The notes beneath the pieces were generated by a model. It was not told the DNA's origin. It did no database searches and was given only the letters and a program-made list of their open reading frames with translations. Of a stretch of DNA of 8,142 bases, positions 1-5,990 are shown one piece after another. The number at the start of each line of letters is the position of its first letter. The first letter of the stretch is position 1. Origin of the DNA: SCUN01 sp046598935 (lineage in GTDB: Bacteria > Acidobacteriota > Vicinamibacteria > Vicinamibacterales > SCN-69-37); the NCBI GenBank assembly GCA_046598935.1, contig JBKJHW010000058.1, forward strand, positions 1 to 8,142, read 5' to 3'. Made by a program: the position numbers and the translations under genes.

Positions 1-2
1 CG

Positions 3-95
3 TTTCGCGGAGAACGGTTCGACATCAAGGTCATAGCTGAGGCCGTCAAGGACGTCAAGCGCAGAGCACAGAAGGCGATGGATCTCATCGGTTAG
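3..95 (+). CDS. C-terminal fragment of an unrecognised protein (runs off the left edge)
   Basis: The only frame open from the left edge to a natural stop is the one beginning at base 3. It gives 30 residues and a TAG at 93-95. The visible tail runs through FDIKVIAEAVKDVK and ends in AMDLIG; it looks like one charged amphipathic helix. Codon use, with mostly G or C third positions, matches the neighbouring real genes, which supports a genuine coding end. The family cannot be recognised from so few residues, and no domain motif, signal peptide or membrane segment is visible. The gene ends 14 bp before repeat copy 1. It converges with the kinase gene beyond that repeat, so copy 1 occupies the gap between two convergent genes. 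A chance open frame this short cannot be fully excluded. Confidence 0.5.
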   Translation, partial: FRGERFDIKVIAEAVKDVKRRAQKAMDLIG

Positions 96-109
96 CACCG
101 GGCGGCTCC

Positions 110-344
110 CGCTTGCGACCGGCCTGACGTCGCGGTGGGCCGACTGGGAGTGGCCCGATCTGCGGCAGCATGAAATCGCGCCGCAAGGAGCGCGGCATTT
201 CGAGCGTGGTTCCGTAGGCGTGCGAAGCGGGGCCGGGTAGGAACCACGCGACAAGTGCACTCGAATGAAATGCGCGCGGATGGAGGCGGCGATTTCGAGG
301 GCCACGACCGGAGGCCGACCGCGACGTCAGGACGGGCGCGAGCG
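110..344. repeat. Long dyad-symmetric dispersed repeat, copy 1 (235 bp)
   Basis: This stretch is nearly identical to 3201-3436 in the same orientation, with about 15 differences by eye, mostly near the right end. The two ends are inverted repeats of each other: 110-136 against 318-344, sharing an exact CCTGACGTCGCGGT / ACCGCGACGTCAGG core. Further inward, successive blocks also pair: GGAGTGGCC-like against GGCCA-like sequence, GAAATCGC (172-179) against GCGATTTC (289-296), a GCATTTCG block against GAAATGCG, and GCGTGGTTCC (204-213) against GGAACCACGC (240-249). The whole element can therefore fold as one long, interrupted hairpin. It lies 17 bp past the kinase stop codon. It has no plausible coding content. 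It could be a MITE-like mobile repeat, a REP/BIME-like element, or a structured RNA or transcript-end element. The repeat and its symmetry are seen directly; the role is unknown. Confidence 0.9.
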
Positions 345-361
345 TTGCGGCACGGACCGCT

Positions 362-3085
362 TCACTTGACTGGCGCCAGCCGTTTCAACTCTTCGAACCA
401 GTTGAGCACGATGTTGAACTGGTGGCGCTTGAAGGCCGACGCGCTGGTGGCTGCCGGATCCTCGATCAGCAGGAGCCGGCCGTCGGGCGCCGTATCGAAA
501 TGCGTGTGGTTCATGCCCTGAGTCCGCTCGTAGCGATCGGCAAACAGCGCCTTCGGCGCCGTGAACTCGATGGACGACGCCGGGGCGACGGTCGCCACCA
601 TCACGCTGTCGGTCGTGCGAAAAAACAACCGGCGGCCATCGCGTGACCACACAGGTTCAAGGCCGCCCGCCGTGGACACGGACACCCGCGTGTTGAGCGC
701 GGGATACGGCTGCACGTACACCTCGTCGCGGCCCGACTCGTCGGACGTGTAGGCCAGCCACTTGCCGTCCGGTGACAATCGCGCGTAGCGCTCGCTGAAG
801 CGCGACTGCAGAACCGGCGTGTCTTTGCCGGTCGCGACGTCGACCGCAATCACGTCGTTCAACGTGCCCGGGCGGCGGACTTCGACCAGAATCGTGCGTC
901 CGTCGGGCGACCAATCGTTGACATGAAAGTGGTCCAGGGTCTGCCAGACTTTCTCTTCAACGGCCGCGGCGCTCCCATCCGCGCGCTTTCTGAACAGGGT
1001 CCGCGGCTGGCCGTCCCGCTCCGAGCCGTAGGCCACGTCCCGCCCGTCCGGCGACCAGACCGGCGTCTCGTCTTCTCCGGGCGCGAACGTGATCCGCGTC
1101 AAGCCGCCACGCGCGAGATCAGCGACCCACACATCGTTCTCTTCGTCCCAGAGATGCAGCGCCGCTCGCCGGCCGTCGGGCGACAGCCGCAGGTCGGAAT
1201 ACACACGGGGCACCGTCAACGCCGGCGTCGGCGCACCGCGATCGTCGGCCCACGACAATCGGAGACTCACCTGCCGTGCGTCGGCCGGAATGTAGGCCAG
1301 CGAGCCGCTGCGTGAAATCGCCGCCTGCGTCCAGCCGCTCGAGGCTGACGTCGCCGCGCTCTCGAGCGTCGGCACCGGCGATCCGGTCACCGTCCCTCGC
1401 GAGAGGTCGAACGGCACGGCCAGCAGGCGATCCTCGAATCCGTACACGAGATGCCCGGTCGCCACATATCGGACGCCGCCGAACCCGGGCAGTACGACTT
1501 GATCCGCGCCATCAGCGAGGGATCTGATCACCGCGTTGGGACTGCGTCCCGCCCATCGCGTGTAGAGGAGGAACCTTCCGCCGGGCAGCATTTGCGGCCA
1601 CGCTGCAAACTCATCTTTCGATTTGTTCTCGACCACCATTACGGGCGCGCCGCCCGTCTGGGGAACGCGAAGAATGCCGGTGCTGGCGGCAAACACAATC
1701 GTGCCGTCTTCAGCCCAATCGGCTCCGCCGACCGCAGCCATCGTCGTCAACTGCTGTGCCGGGCCGCCGTGGACGGGCAGTTTTAGCAGACCGCTCGAAC
1801 CGGCGGAAAGCACGAACTCCCCGTCGGGCGAGAACCAAATTCCACTGGTAGGTGCGCGGAACAGCTCACGCGCCTCGAACTGGTCCAGATCGCGGACGAA
1901 GACCGCGCCGGCCGAGCGGTAGGCCACCCTGCGTCCGTCGCCCGACAGCGCGATGCCCGGCACATTCAGATTCGGGAACGCCTGGCCTTCGCCGAGCGGC
2001 ACCGAGAATCGCGTGACCGGCCGATCAACGACCGCCGCGGGTTTGAGCCACCACGCGGCTGCGGCGGCAACCGCGACCAGAGCCAGAACACTCGCAGCCG
2101 CGACCGCGCCTGACCGCCGCGATCTTTGCGCGAGCGGCGCGCCGTTCGGACCAGGGCGCCGGTCATCCAGTTCTGGCGCAGACATCGCCTCGTCAAGTTC
2201 GACGCGCGCGTCGCCGATGTCGCGCAGGCGCTTGCGCGGATCTTTCTCGAGGCACCGGCGCAACAACCGTCGCACTGCGCTGGGCGTGCCGGCCGGAAGC
2301 TCATCAAAATTCGGCGCGTCGCGCAGCACCGACACCAGCAGCTCACTCACATCGTCGCCGGTAAACGCGCGGCGGCCTGAGAGCATCTCGTACAGCACCA
2401 CGCCAAACGCCCACACGTCGGCGCGGCGATCGACGGCGCGGCCTTTGGCTTGTTCGGGCGACATGTAGGCGGCCGTCCCGAGGATCATGCCCATCCCCGT
2501 CATCGCAGGTGACGTCATCGTGGGCGAGTTGGCGAGATCCGCGCTTGAGGTTCCGGCCGGATCCATGGCTTTGGCCAAACCGAAGTCGAGTACTTTCACC
2601 GTGCCATCCGCGCGGACTTTGATGTTCGCGGGTTTCAGATCGCGATGGACGATGCCGAGTTCGTGCGCGGCTTCGAGCGCATCAGCGATCTGTTTCGCAA
2701 TCGGCAGCGCGTCGGCGAGCGGCATCGGTCCGCGCGCGACCAACACGGACAGGTCGTCGCCGTCGACCAATTCCATGACGAGGGCCGTGGAAACGACATC
2801 GGGTGTCGTTTCCGCATGTGAGCGCCCGGAAACGACACCCGATGTCGTTTCCACGGCGTAGATCTGCGCGATGTTCGGATGATTGAGCGAGGCCAGCGTA
2901 TGCGCTTCGCGCGTGAAGCGCGCGAGGCGGTCCGGGTCATTCGCGAACGCCGGCGGCAGCACTTTGATCGCAACGTCGCGATTGAGGGTCGTGTCGCGCG
3001 CGCGATAGACCTCACCCATTCCGCCGGCGCCGATGGGTGCGAGGATTTCGTAAGGACCGAGGCGGGTGCCGGTGGTTAACGACAT
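362..3085 (-). CDS. Membrane-anchored Ser/Thr protein kinase with extracellular TolB/WD40-type beta-propeller
   Basis: This 907-residue protein is an eukaryotic-type (Hanks) Ser/Thr kinase that should phosphorylate cytoplasmic targets in response to a signal sensed outside the membrane. Residues 10-295 form the kinase domain: glycine-rich loop GAGGMGEV (19-26), ATP-binding Lys41 in VAIK, Glu60 of helix C, catalytic HRDLKPAN (147-154), DFG (167-169), and SPEQ (209-212) in place of APE. All key residues are present, so it should be active. Residues 327-347 form one Ala/Val-rich membrane helix ending in WWLK. From about 355 to the end are repeated SPDGR-type blades of a TolB-like propeller. No PASTA repeats are present. 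The start chosen is ATG at 3083-3085 (MSLTTG), matching where such kinases normally begin; the frame stays open to 3148. No clear Shine-Dalgarno is visible. The beta4-beta5 loop (about 79-100) is enlarged by an in-frame palindromic repeat. The gene is monocistronic, flanked on both sides by copies of the long dyad repeat. The target and ligand are unknown. Confidence 0.93.
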   Translation of the reverse strand: MSLTTGTRLGPYEILAPIGAGGMGEVYRARDTTLNRDVAIKVLPPAFANDPDRLARFTREAHTLASLNHPNIAQIYAVETTSGVVSGRSHAETTPDVVSTALVMELVDGDDLSVLVARGPMPLADALPIAKQIADALEAAHELGIVHRDLKPANIKVRADGTVKVLDFGLAKAMDPAGTSSADLANSPTMTSPAMTGMGMILGTAAYMSPEQAKGRAVDRRADVWAFGVVLYEMLSGRRAFTGDDVSELLVSVLRDAPNFDELPAGTPSAVRRLLRRCLEKDPRKRLRDIGDARVELDEAMSAPELDDRRPGPNGAPLAQRSRRSGAVAAASVLALVAVAAAAAWWLKPAAVVDRPVTRFSVPLGEGQAFPNLNVPGIALSGDGRRVAYRSAGAVFVRDLDQFEARELFRAPTSGIWFSPDGEFVLSAGSSGLLKLPVHGGPAQQLTTMAAVGGADWAEDGTIVFAASTGILRVPQTGGAPVMVVENKSKDEFAAWPQMLPGGRFLLYTRWAGRSPNAVIRSLADGADQVVLPGFGGVRYVATGHLVYGFEDRLLAVPFDLSRGTVTGSPVPTLESAATSASSGWTQAAISRSGSLAYIPADARQVSLRLSWADDRGAPTPALTVPRVYSDLRLSPDGRRAALHLWDEENDVWVADLARGGLTRITFAPGEDETPVWSPDGRDVAYGSERDGQPRTLFRKRADGSAAAVEEKVWQTLDHFHVNDWSPDGRTILVEVRRPGTLNDVIAVDVATGKDTPVLQSRFSERYARLSPDGKWLAYTSDESGRDEVYVQPYPALNTRVSVSTAGGLEPVWSRDGRRLFFRTTDSVMVATVAPASSIEFTAPKALFADRYERTQGMNHTHFDTAPDGRLLLIEDPAATSASAFKRHQFNIVLNWFEELKRLAPVK
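2784..2857. repeat. Perfect 31-bp inverted repeat inside the kinase coding sequence
   Basis: Bases 2784-2814 and 2827-2857 are exact reverse complements, separated by 12 bp. Each arm is itself nearly palindromic: GGAAACGACA and TGTCGTTTCC flank a 5-bp centre (TCGGG in one arm, CCCGA in the other). The insert is in frame in the kinase gene. Its minus-strand translation gives two related peptides, ETTSGVVS and ETTPDVVS (residues 79-86 and 92-99), which lie in the loop between strands beta4 and beta5. Kinases of this family usually have only a few residues there. It resembles a REP-type or protein-invading palindromic element that has been tolerated because it has no stop codon in this frame. 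The mRNA could form a 31-bp stem. Confidence 0.92.
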
Positions 3086-3104
3086 GCGGGCTGCAGGACA
3101 GCGC

Positions 3105-3128
3105 ATCTTAGCCGATCCGCGGCGGATC
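3105..3128 (-). promoter_or_regulatory. Possible kinase-gene promoter and operator-like palindrome
   Basis: Upstream of the kinase start, reading on the minus strand, TAAGAT at 3105-3110 could be a -10 element, placing the transcript start about 12 bases before the ATG. Immediately upstream is a perfect palindrome with 7-bp arms and a 1-bp centre (GATCCGC-G-GCGGATC, 3114-3128), in the position expected of an operator between -10 and -35. No good -35 hexamer is seen. The palindrome is certain; its regulatory role and the promoter are weak inferences. Confidence 0.25.
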
Positions 3129-3152
3129 CCACCCGCCGCGGGCGCCACCGCC

Positions 3153-3200
3153 GAAGTCGACCCGGCCCTCCGCGAGCTGGCCCCTCAAAATCGCCGCCTC
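3153..3200. repeat. Partial inverted copy of the long dyad repeat's right arm
   Basis: This stretch matches the reverse complement of 3372-3420 (the right arm of copy 2) over about 48 bp with a few substitutions and indels. The clearest part is the shared run AATCGCCGCCTCC, next to GAGCTGGCCCCTC here and GAGCTGGCCCTC there. It abuts the left end of copy 2 at 3201. It may be a remnant of a third copy or an extension of the element. It offers the copy 2 right arm a second pairing partner. Confidence 0.7.
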
Positions 3201-3436
3201 CGCTCGCGGCCGGCCTGACGTCGCGGAGGGCCGACTGGGAGTGGCCCGATCTGCGGCAGCATGAAATCGCGCCGCAAGGCGCGCGGCATTTCGAGCGTGG
3301 TTCCGTAGGCCTGCGGAGTGGGGCCGGGTAGGAACCACGCGACAAGTGCACTTGAATGAAATGCGCGCGGATGGAGGCGGCGATTTCGAGGGCCAGCTCC
3401 CGGAGGCCCGGAGCGACGTCAGGACGGGCGCGAGCG
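3201..3436. repeat. Long dyad-symmetric dispersed repeat, copy 2 (236 bp)
   Basis: This is the second copy of the element at 110-344, in the same orientation. Its terminal arms 3201-3224 and 3413-3436 pair at 22 of 24 positions, sharing CGCTCGCG and CCTGACGTCGC. An exact inner pair, GCGTGGTTCC (3295-3304) with GGAACCACGC (3331-3340), closes the central loop. Intermediate blocks 3228-3246 with 3391-3409, and GAAATCGC with GCGATTTC, also pair. It lies between the tRNA-Pro terminator (ending 5 bp away) and the kinase promoter region. Together with 3153-3200 and 3105-3128 it accounts for most of the roughly 400 bp without a protein gene here. No transposase is nearby, and the open frames crossing it look like artefacts. 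Confidence 0.9.
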
Positions 3437-3440
3437 TCCC

Positions 3441-3475
3441 GACCAAAAAGAAAAAGCCGCGCTGGAGGCGCGGCT
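3441..3475 (-). terminator. Intrinsic terminator after tRNA-Pro
   Basis: Read on the minus strand, a perfect 8-bp GC-rich stem (AGCCGCGC with GCGCGGCT, plus-strand 3455-3462 and 3468-3475, 5-base loop) is followed by TTTTT-C-TTTTT. This is a textbook Rho-independent terminator, 16 bp past the tRNA 3' end. It should end the der-merR-tRNA transcript before repeat copy 2 and the kinase. Confidence 0.92.
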
Positions 3476-3491
3476 GAAAGACTTCGAAGTG

Positions 3492-3568
3492 TGGTCGGGA
3501 TGCCGAGATTCGAACTCGGGACCCCTTGTCCCCCAGACAAGTGCGCTACCAGGCTGCGCTACATCCCG
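3492..3568 (-). tRNA. tRNA-Pro, anticodon GGG (decodes CCC)
   Basis: On the minus strand the 77-base cloverleaf is complete. It has a 7-bp acceptor stem (CGGGATG with CATCCCG), a GCGC/GCGC D stem with the TGG loop element, and an anticodon stem CTTGT/ACAAG with loop CTGGGGG. The anticodon GGG is at plus-strand 3532-3534. The T stem is CCGAG/CTCGG with loop TTCGAAT, and the discriminator is A. The CCA tail is encoded (plus-strand TGG at 3492-3494). It lies 37 bp after the merR stop codon and just before a strong terminator, so it is probably processed from a der-merR-tRNA transcript. Confidence 0.98.
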
Positions 3569-3605
3569 TAAGTGACAGCTGACTATTGCAAGATTTGTTA
3601 GCTGG

Positions 3606-4139
3606 TTATTTCTTCTTGCTCTTGCTCTTCGCCGGCTTCGTTTTCCTGGCCGGAGCCTTCATCTTACCCCTTGGGGCGGCCTTCTTCACTGGTCCCGCTT
3701 TTTTTGGAAGCGTCACAATTCGCTGCGCCTTCAACTTGAAATCTCCGTTCGCCGTGTGCCCGAGCACACTCAGAATCCACTCGAGGCCGTCCTTCACGTC
3801 GCGAAGCTCCGATAACACCGCTTCGTCCATCATCGCGGCCACTTCGGAGTCTTCCACTTGCTCCGCGACCGGCGCTGTCGCGCCCTCTTCCTCCATCAGC
3901 TTGCGCGCGCCGGCCAGCGTCAGGCCGTCGTTGAGGATGAGGTGCTTCAGGCGGAGAACGAACTCGACATCGGCCCGGCGATACACGCGCTGGCCGCCGG
4001 ACTTCGCGACGCCCAGTTCGGGAAACTCCGCTTCCCAACCGCGGAGCACGTACGGCGGAACCGAGGCCAATTCACAAACCTCGGCGGCACGAAACACCGA
4101 CCGGTTGGGGATCTGCACTGCGTCCAGAGGCGACTCCAC
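3606..4139 (-). CDS. MerR-family transcriptional regulator with Lys-rich tail
   Basis: This 177-residue protein has an N-terminal MerR-type winged helix-turn-helix (about residues 14-85): FRAAEVCELASVPPYVLRGWE is the recognition region, and GGQRVYRRADVEFVLRLKHL is the wing and following helix. It belongs to the short MerR type found beside ihfA and tRNA-Pro, rather than the metal- or drug-sensing types, since no Cys metal site or ligand-binding domain is visible. Residues 95-127 may form a dimerisation helix. The tail (146-177) is strongly basic, with 13 Lys and 2 Arg in 32 residues interspersed with Ala and Pro, like histone H1-type tails, suggesting nonspecific DNA contact. The start is GTG at 4137-4139; there is no clear Shine-Dalgarno and no earlier ATG, so Val8 is a possible alternative. 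It lies 23 bp after der and 37 bp before tRNA-Pro. Its target genes are unknown. Confidence 0.88.
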   Translation of the reverse strand: MESPLDAVQIPNRSVFRAAEVCELASVPPYVLRGWEAEFPELGVAKSGGQRVYRRADVEFVLRLKHLILNDGLTLAGARKLMEEEGATAPVAEQVEDSEVAAMMDEAVLSELRDVKDGLEWILSVLGHTANGDFKLKAQRIVTLPKKAGPVKKAAPRGKMKAPARKTKPAKSKSKKK

Positions 4140-4162
4140 AGGCTGCGCCAGTATAGCAGGGT

Positions 4163-5626
4163 CTATTCGCGCGCCTTCTTGGCGCGCCGGCGTACTTTCA
4201 GCCGGATCGGCGACCCCTCGAAGCCGAATTCCTCGCGGATCTGATTCTTCAGATACCGCTCGTAGGAAAAATGCAGGTCGTCGGCGACGTTGGTGAAAAT
4301 CACAAACTCCGGCGGCTCGATCGCCGTCTGCGTCGCATACATGATCTTGACGTCCTTCTTGCCCTTCGTCGTCGGCGGATGCAGCGTGGTTACTTTTTCG
4401 ATGAATTTATTCAGGCGCGCGGTCGGAATCTTCTTCTTCCTGGCCAGTGCGATCTTTTCAACCAAGGCTAAAACCTTCGACGTCCGGTCGCCGGTGAGCG
4501 CCGACATGTGGACGAGCGGCGCGTAGTCGAGGAACTTGATCATGAACCGCAGCTTGTCGTCGAATTTCTTGACGAAATCCTCGCCCTGCCCCTTCACGAG
4601 ATCCCATTTGTTCACGGCGATTATCAGGCCAAGACCGAGCTCTTCTGCTTCTCCAGCGATGGCCGCGTCACGATCGGTCGCGCCTTCGACGGCATCGAGC
4701 ACGAGCACCGCCACTTGCGCTTTCATCATCGCGCGCTTGGCGATCAGCACGCTGACGTTCTCGATCGCGCCCGACGCAAACACCTTGCCCGGCTTGCGCA
4801 TGCCTGCGGTATCCACGATTCGGAACCGCTGCTTGTGCCAGTTCAGCACGACGTCAACCGCATCCCTCGTCGTCCCCGGCATCGGGCTGACCATGACGCG
4901 CTCTTCTTTGAGCAGGCGATTCACGAAAGATGACTTGCCAACATTCGGCCGGCCCACGATCGCTACGGCGATCTCGTCGTCGGCCACGGGTTCGATCTCC
5001 GCTTCGTCTTCTTCAGAATCCTCATCGTTGTTACCGCCAAGGCCTTTGGAAACGGAGAAGTCCTCCGCCGCGCCCACCGCGTCCTCCGCGTGAGCTGCTT
5101 TTTCCTCAGCCGTCAATTTTGGAAACTGTTTGGTGACGGCATCGAGGAGTTCGCCAATCCCCTCGCCATGTTCGGCTGAGACTTCGATCAACGGCTGGAA
5201 CCCGAACTTCGCGAACGTGCCGGACTGCTGGCTGCCCTTTTTGGTATCTGTTTTGTTGACCGCGAGAATCACCGGATGCCCGTACTTGCGGAGCGCCTGA
5301 GCGATCTCTTCGTCGCCCGTCTGGATGCCTTCACGGCCGTCCACGACGAAGACCAGGATGTCGGCAGACCTCAGAGCCTTGAGCCCCTGCGCGACGACCA
5401 TGGCGTGAAGGGGGTCTTTGGTGGCCCCGAAGAGGCCGCCCGTATCCACAAGCTGGAAGTGCCGCCCCTGCCACTCGGCGGGCTGCTGGATGACGTCGCG
5501 CGTCGTGCCGGGGATCGGCGCGACGATCGAACGGCGCGTGCCGGTCAGGCGATTGAACAGCGTGGATTTGCCGACGTTTGGACGGCCCACGAGCACTACG
5601 GTTGGGCCTATCGGACGTCGAGCCAT
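4163..5626 (-). CDS. der: Ribosome-assembly GTPase Der (EngA), tandem G domains
   Basis: Der is an essential GTPase that acts in the cytoplasm on maturation of the 50S ribosomal subunit. This 487-residue protein has the diagnostic two consecutive G domains. Domain 1 has GRPNVGKS (14-21), PGTTRD (39-44), DTGG (61-64) and NKTD (124-127). Domain 2 has GRPNVGKS (225-232), PGTTRD (250-255), DTAG (272-275) and NKWD (339-342). A KH-like C-terminal domain follows, with a basic end. Length and order are typical of the family. The linker between G domains (about 172-217) is long and very acidic, with a run of Asp and Glu. ATG at 5624-5626 was chosen because it places the first P-loop at the usual distance from the N terminus; an in-frame GTG at 5642-5644 would add six residues. 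It heads the der-merR-tRNA-Pro unit and is divergent from the HU/IHF gene. Confidence 0.97.
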   Translation of the reverse strand: MARRPIGPTVVLVGRPNVGKSTLFNRLTGTRRSIVAPIPGTTRDVIQQPAEWQGRHFQLVDTGGLFGATKDPLHAMVVAQGLKALRSADILVFVVDGREGIQTGDEEIAQALRKYGHPVILAVNKTDTKKGSQQSGTFAKFGFQPLIEVSAEHGEGIGELLDAVTKQFPKLTAEEKAAHAEDAVGAAEDFSVSKGLGGNNDEDSEEDEAEIEPVADDEIAVAIVGRPNVGKSSFVNRLLKEERVMVSPMPGTTRDAVDVVLNWHKQRFRIVDTAGMRKPGKVFASGAIENVSVLIAKRAMMKAQVAVLVLDAVEGATDRDAAIAGEAEELGLGLIIAVNKWDLVKGQGEDFVKKFDDKLRFMIKFLDYAPLVHMSALTGDRTSKVLALVEKIALARKKKIPTARLNKFIEKVTTLHPPTTKGKKDVKIMYATQTAIEPPEFVIFTNVADDLHFSYERYLKNQIREEFGFEGSPIRLKVRRRAKKARE

Positions 5627-5641
5627 CCCTGAAGTGTACTT

Positions 5642-5715
5642 CACTTAGGGGATCGTTTGACAGGCTAAGTCCATGTGGTTATAGTCACTTACGGGCGGGC
5701 GACCGCCCCTAAGTG
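5642..5715. promoter_or_regulatory. Inverted CACTTA(G/C)GGG motifs in the divergent control region
   Basis: CACTTAGGGG (5642-5651) and its exact reverse complement CCCCTAAGTG (5706-5715) bracket the der / HU-IHF intergenic region. A near copy, CACTTACGGG (5686-5695), pairs with the latter to make a 13-bp inverted repeat (12 of 13 match, 4-base centre, 5686-5715) over the predicted transcript start. This is the usual geometry of an operator or an RNA hairpin close to the start codon. A separate short palindrome, TGAAGT-GT-ACTTCA, lies at 5630-5643. The symmetry is seen directly; binding by HU/IHF, MerR or another protein is inference. Confidence 0.6.
5657..5685 (+). promoter_or_regulatory. Sigma70-type promoter for the HU/IHF-protease operon
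   Basis: A perfect -35 TTGACA (5657-5662), a 17-bp spacer and a -10 TATAGT (5680-5685, 5 of 6 to consensus) predict a transcript start near 5692. That is about 26 bases before the HU/IHF ATG. This is the best promoter match in the window. On the opposite strand a TATAAC (plus-strand 5678-5683) overlaps the same -10 bases and could serve der, though it lacks a good -35. Confidence 0.75.
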
Positions 5716-5717
5716 TC

Positions 5718-5990
5718 ATGATCAAGGTCGACATCGTCAATCAGGTTTCGGAGCTGGCGGAGATTACGAAGGTCAAGGCCGAGGTGGCCGTGGACGCCGT
5801 ATTCGACGCCATGCGCGCTGCCATGATGCGGGGCGACCGGATCGAGCTCCGCGGCTTCGGGGTGTTCCAGGTGAAGCCCCGGAAGCGCGGCATCGGCCGT
5901 AACCCCAGGACCGGCAAAGAAGTGCGCATCCCCCCGGGACGCACGATCCGTTTCAAGCCGGGAAAAGACCTTCAAAACATCGGTAACTAG
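5718..5990 (+). CDS. HU/IHF-family nucleoid DNA-bending protein
   Basis: This small basic protein (90 residues) belongs to the HU/IHF family, whose dimers bend DNA by inserting beta-arm prolines. The N-terminal helices (1-40) are followed by the signature RIELRGFGVF (41-50), the flexible arm with RNPRTG (61-66, intercalating Pro63), and the C-terminal FKPGKDL (79-85). The RGFG and arm sequences look closer to IHF subunits than to classical HU, but the subunit type cannot be settled by eye. The length is normal for the family. The ATG start matches the family N terminus (MIKVDIV); no Shine-Dalgarno is seen, and the short leader contains an inverted repeat. It is driven by the promoter at 5657-5685. 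Its stop codon TAG overlaps the GTG start of the downstream protease by one base, indicating coupled translation. Confidence 0.95.
   Translation: MIKVDIVNQVSELAEITKVKAEVAVDAVFDAMRAAMMRGDRIELRGFGVFQVKPRKRGIGRNPRTGKEVRIPPGRTIRFKPGKDLQNIGN

Noticed and set aside
110..344. Insertion sequence
   Set aside because: Terminal inverted repeats are present, but there is no transposase frame in the 235 bp and no obvious target-site duplication. At most it is a non-autonomous MITE-like element.
347..360. Intrinsic terminator for the kinase gene (GCGG/CCGC hairpin)
   Set aside because: The stem is only 4 bp and no T-run follows on the minus strand. If anything ends this transcript, the adjacent long dyad repeat is a better candidate.
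255..521. An 88-codon plus-strand open frame spanning repeat copy 1 and the kinase 3' end
   Set aside because: It starts inside the repeat and continues antisense to the kinase gene; there is no family resemblance or codon signal.
3086..3148. Upstream extension of the kinase (21 extra residues)
   Set aside because: The frame is open, but the added residues are not family-like. They would overlap the candidate -10 and operator palindrome, and the ATG at 3083-3085 gives the typical N terminus.
3076..3571. Open frames on both strands crossing tRNA-Pro and repeat copy 2
   Set aside because: They read through a complete tRNA gene, giving the familiar artefact GVPSSNLGIPT on one strand and FELGTPCPPD on the other, and then through a hairpin repeat. 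Neither is a credible protein.
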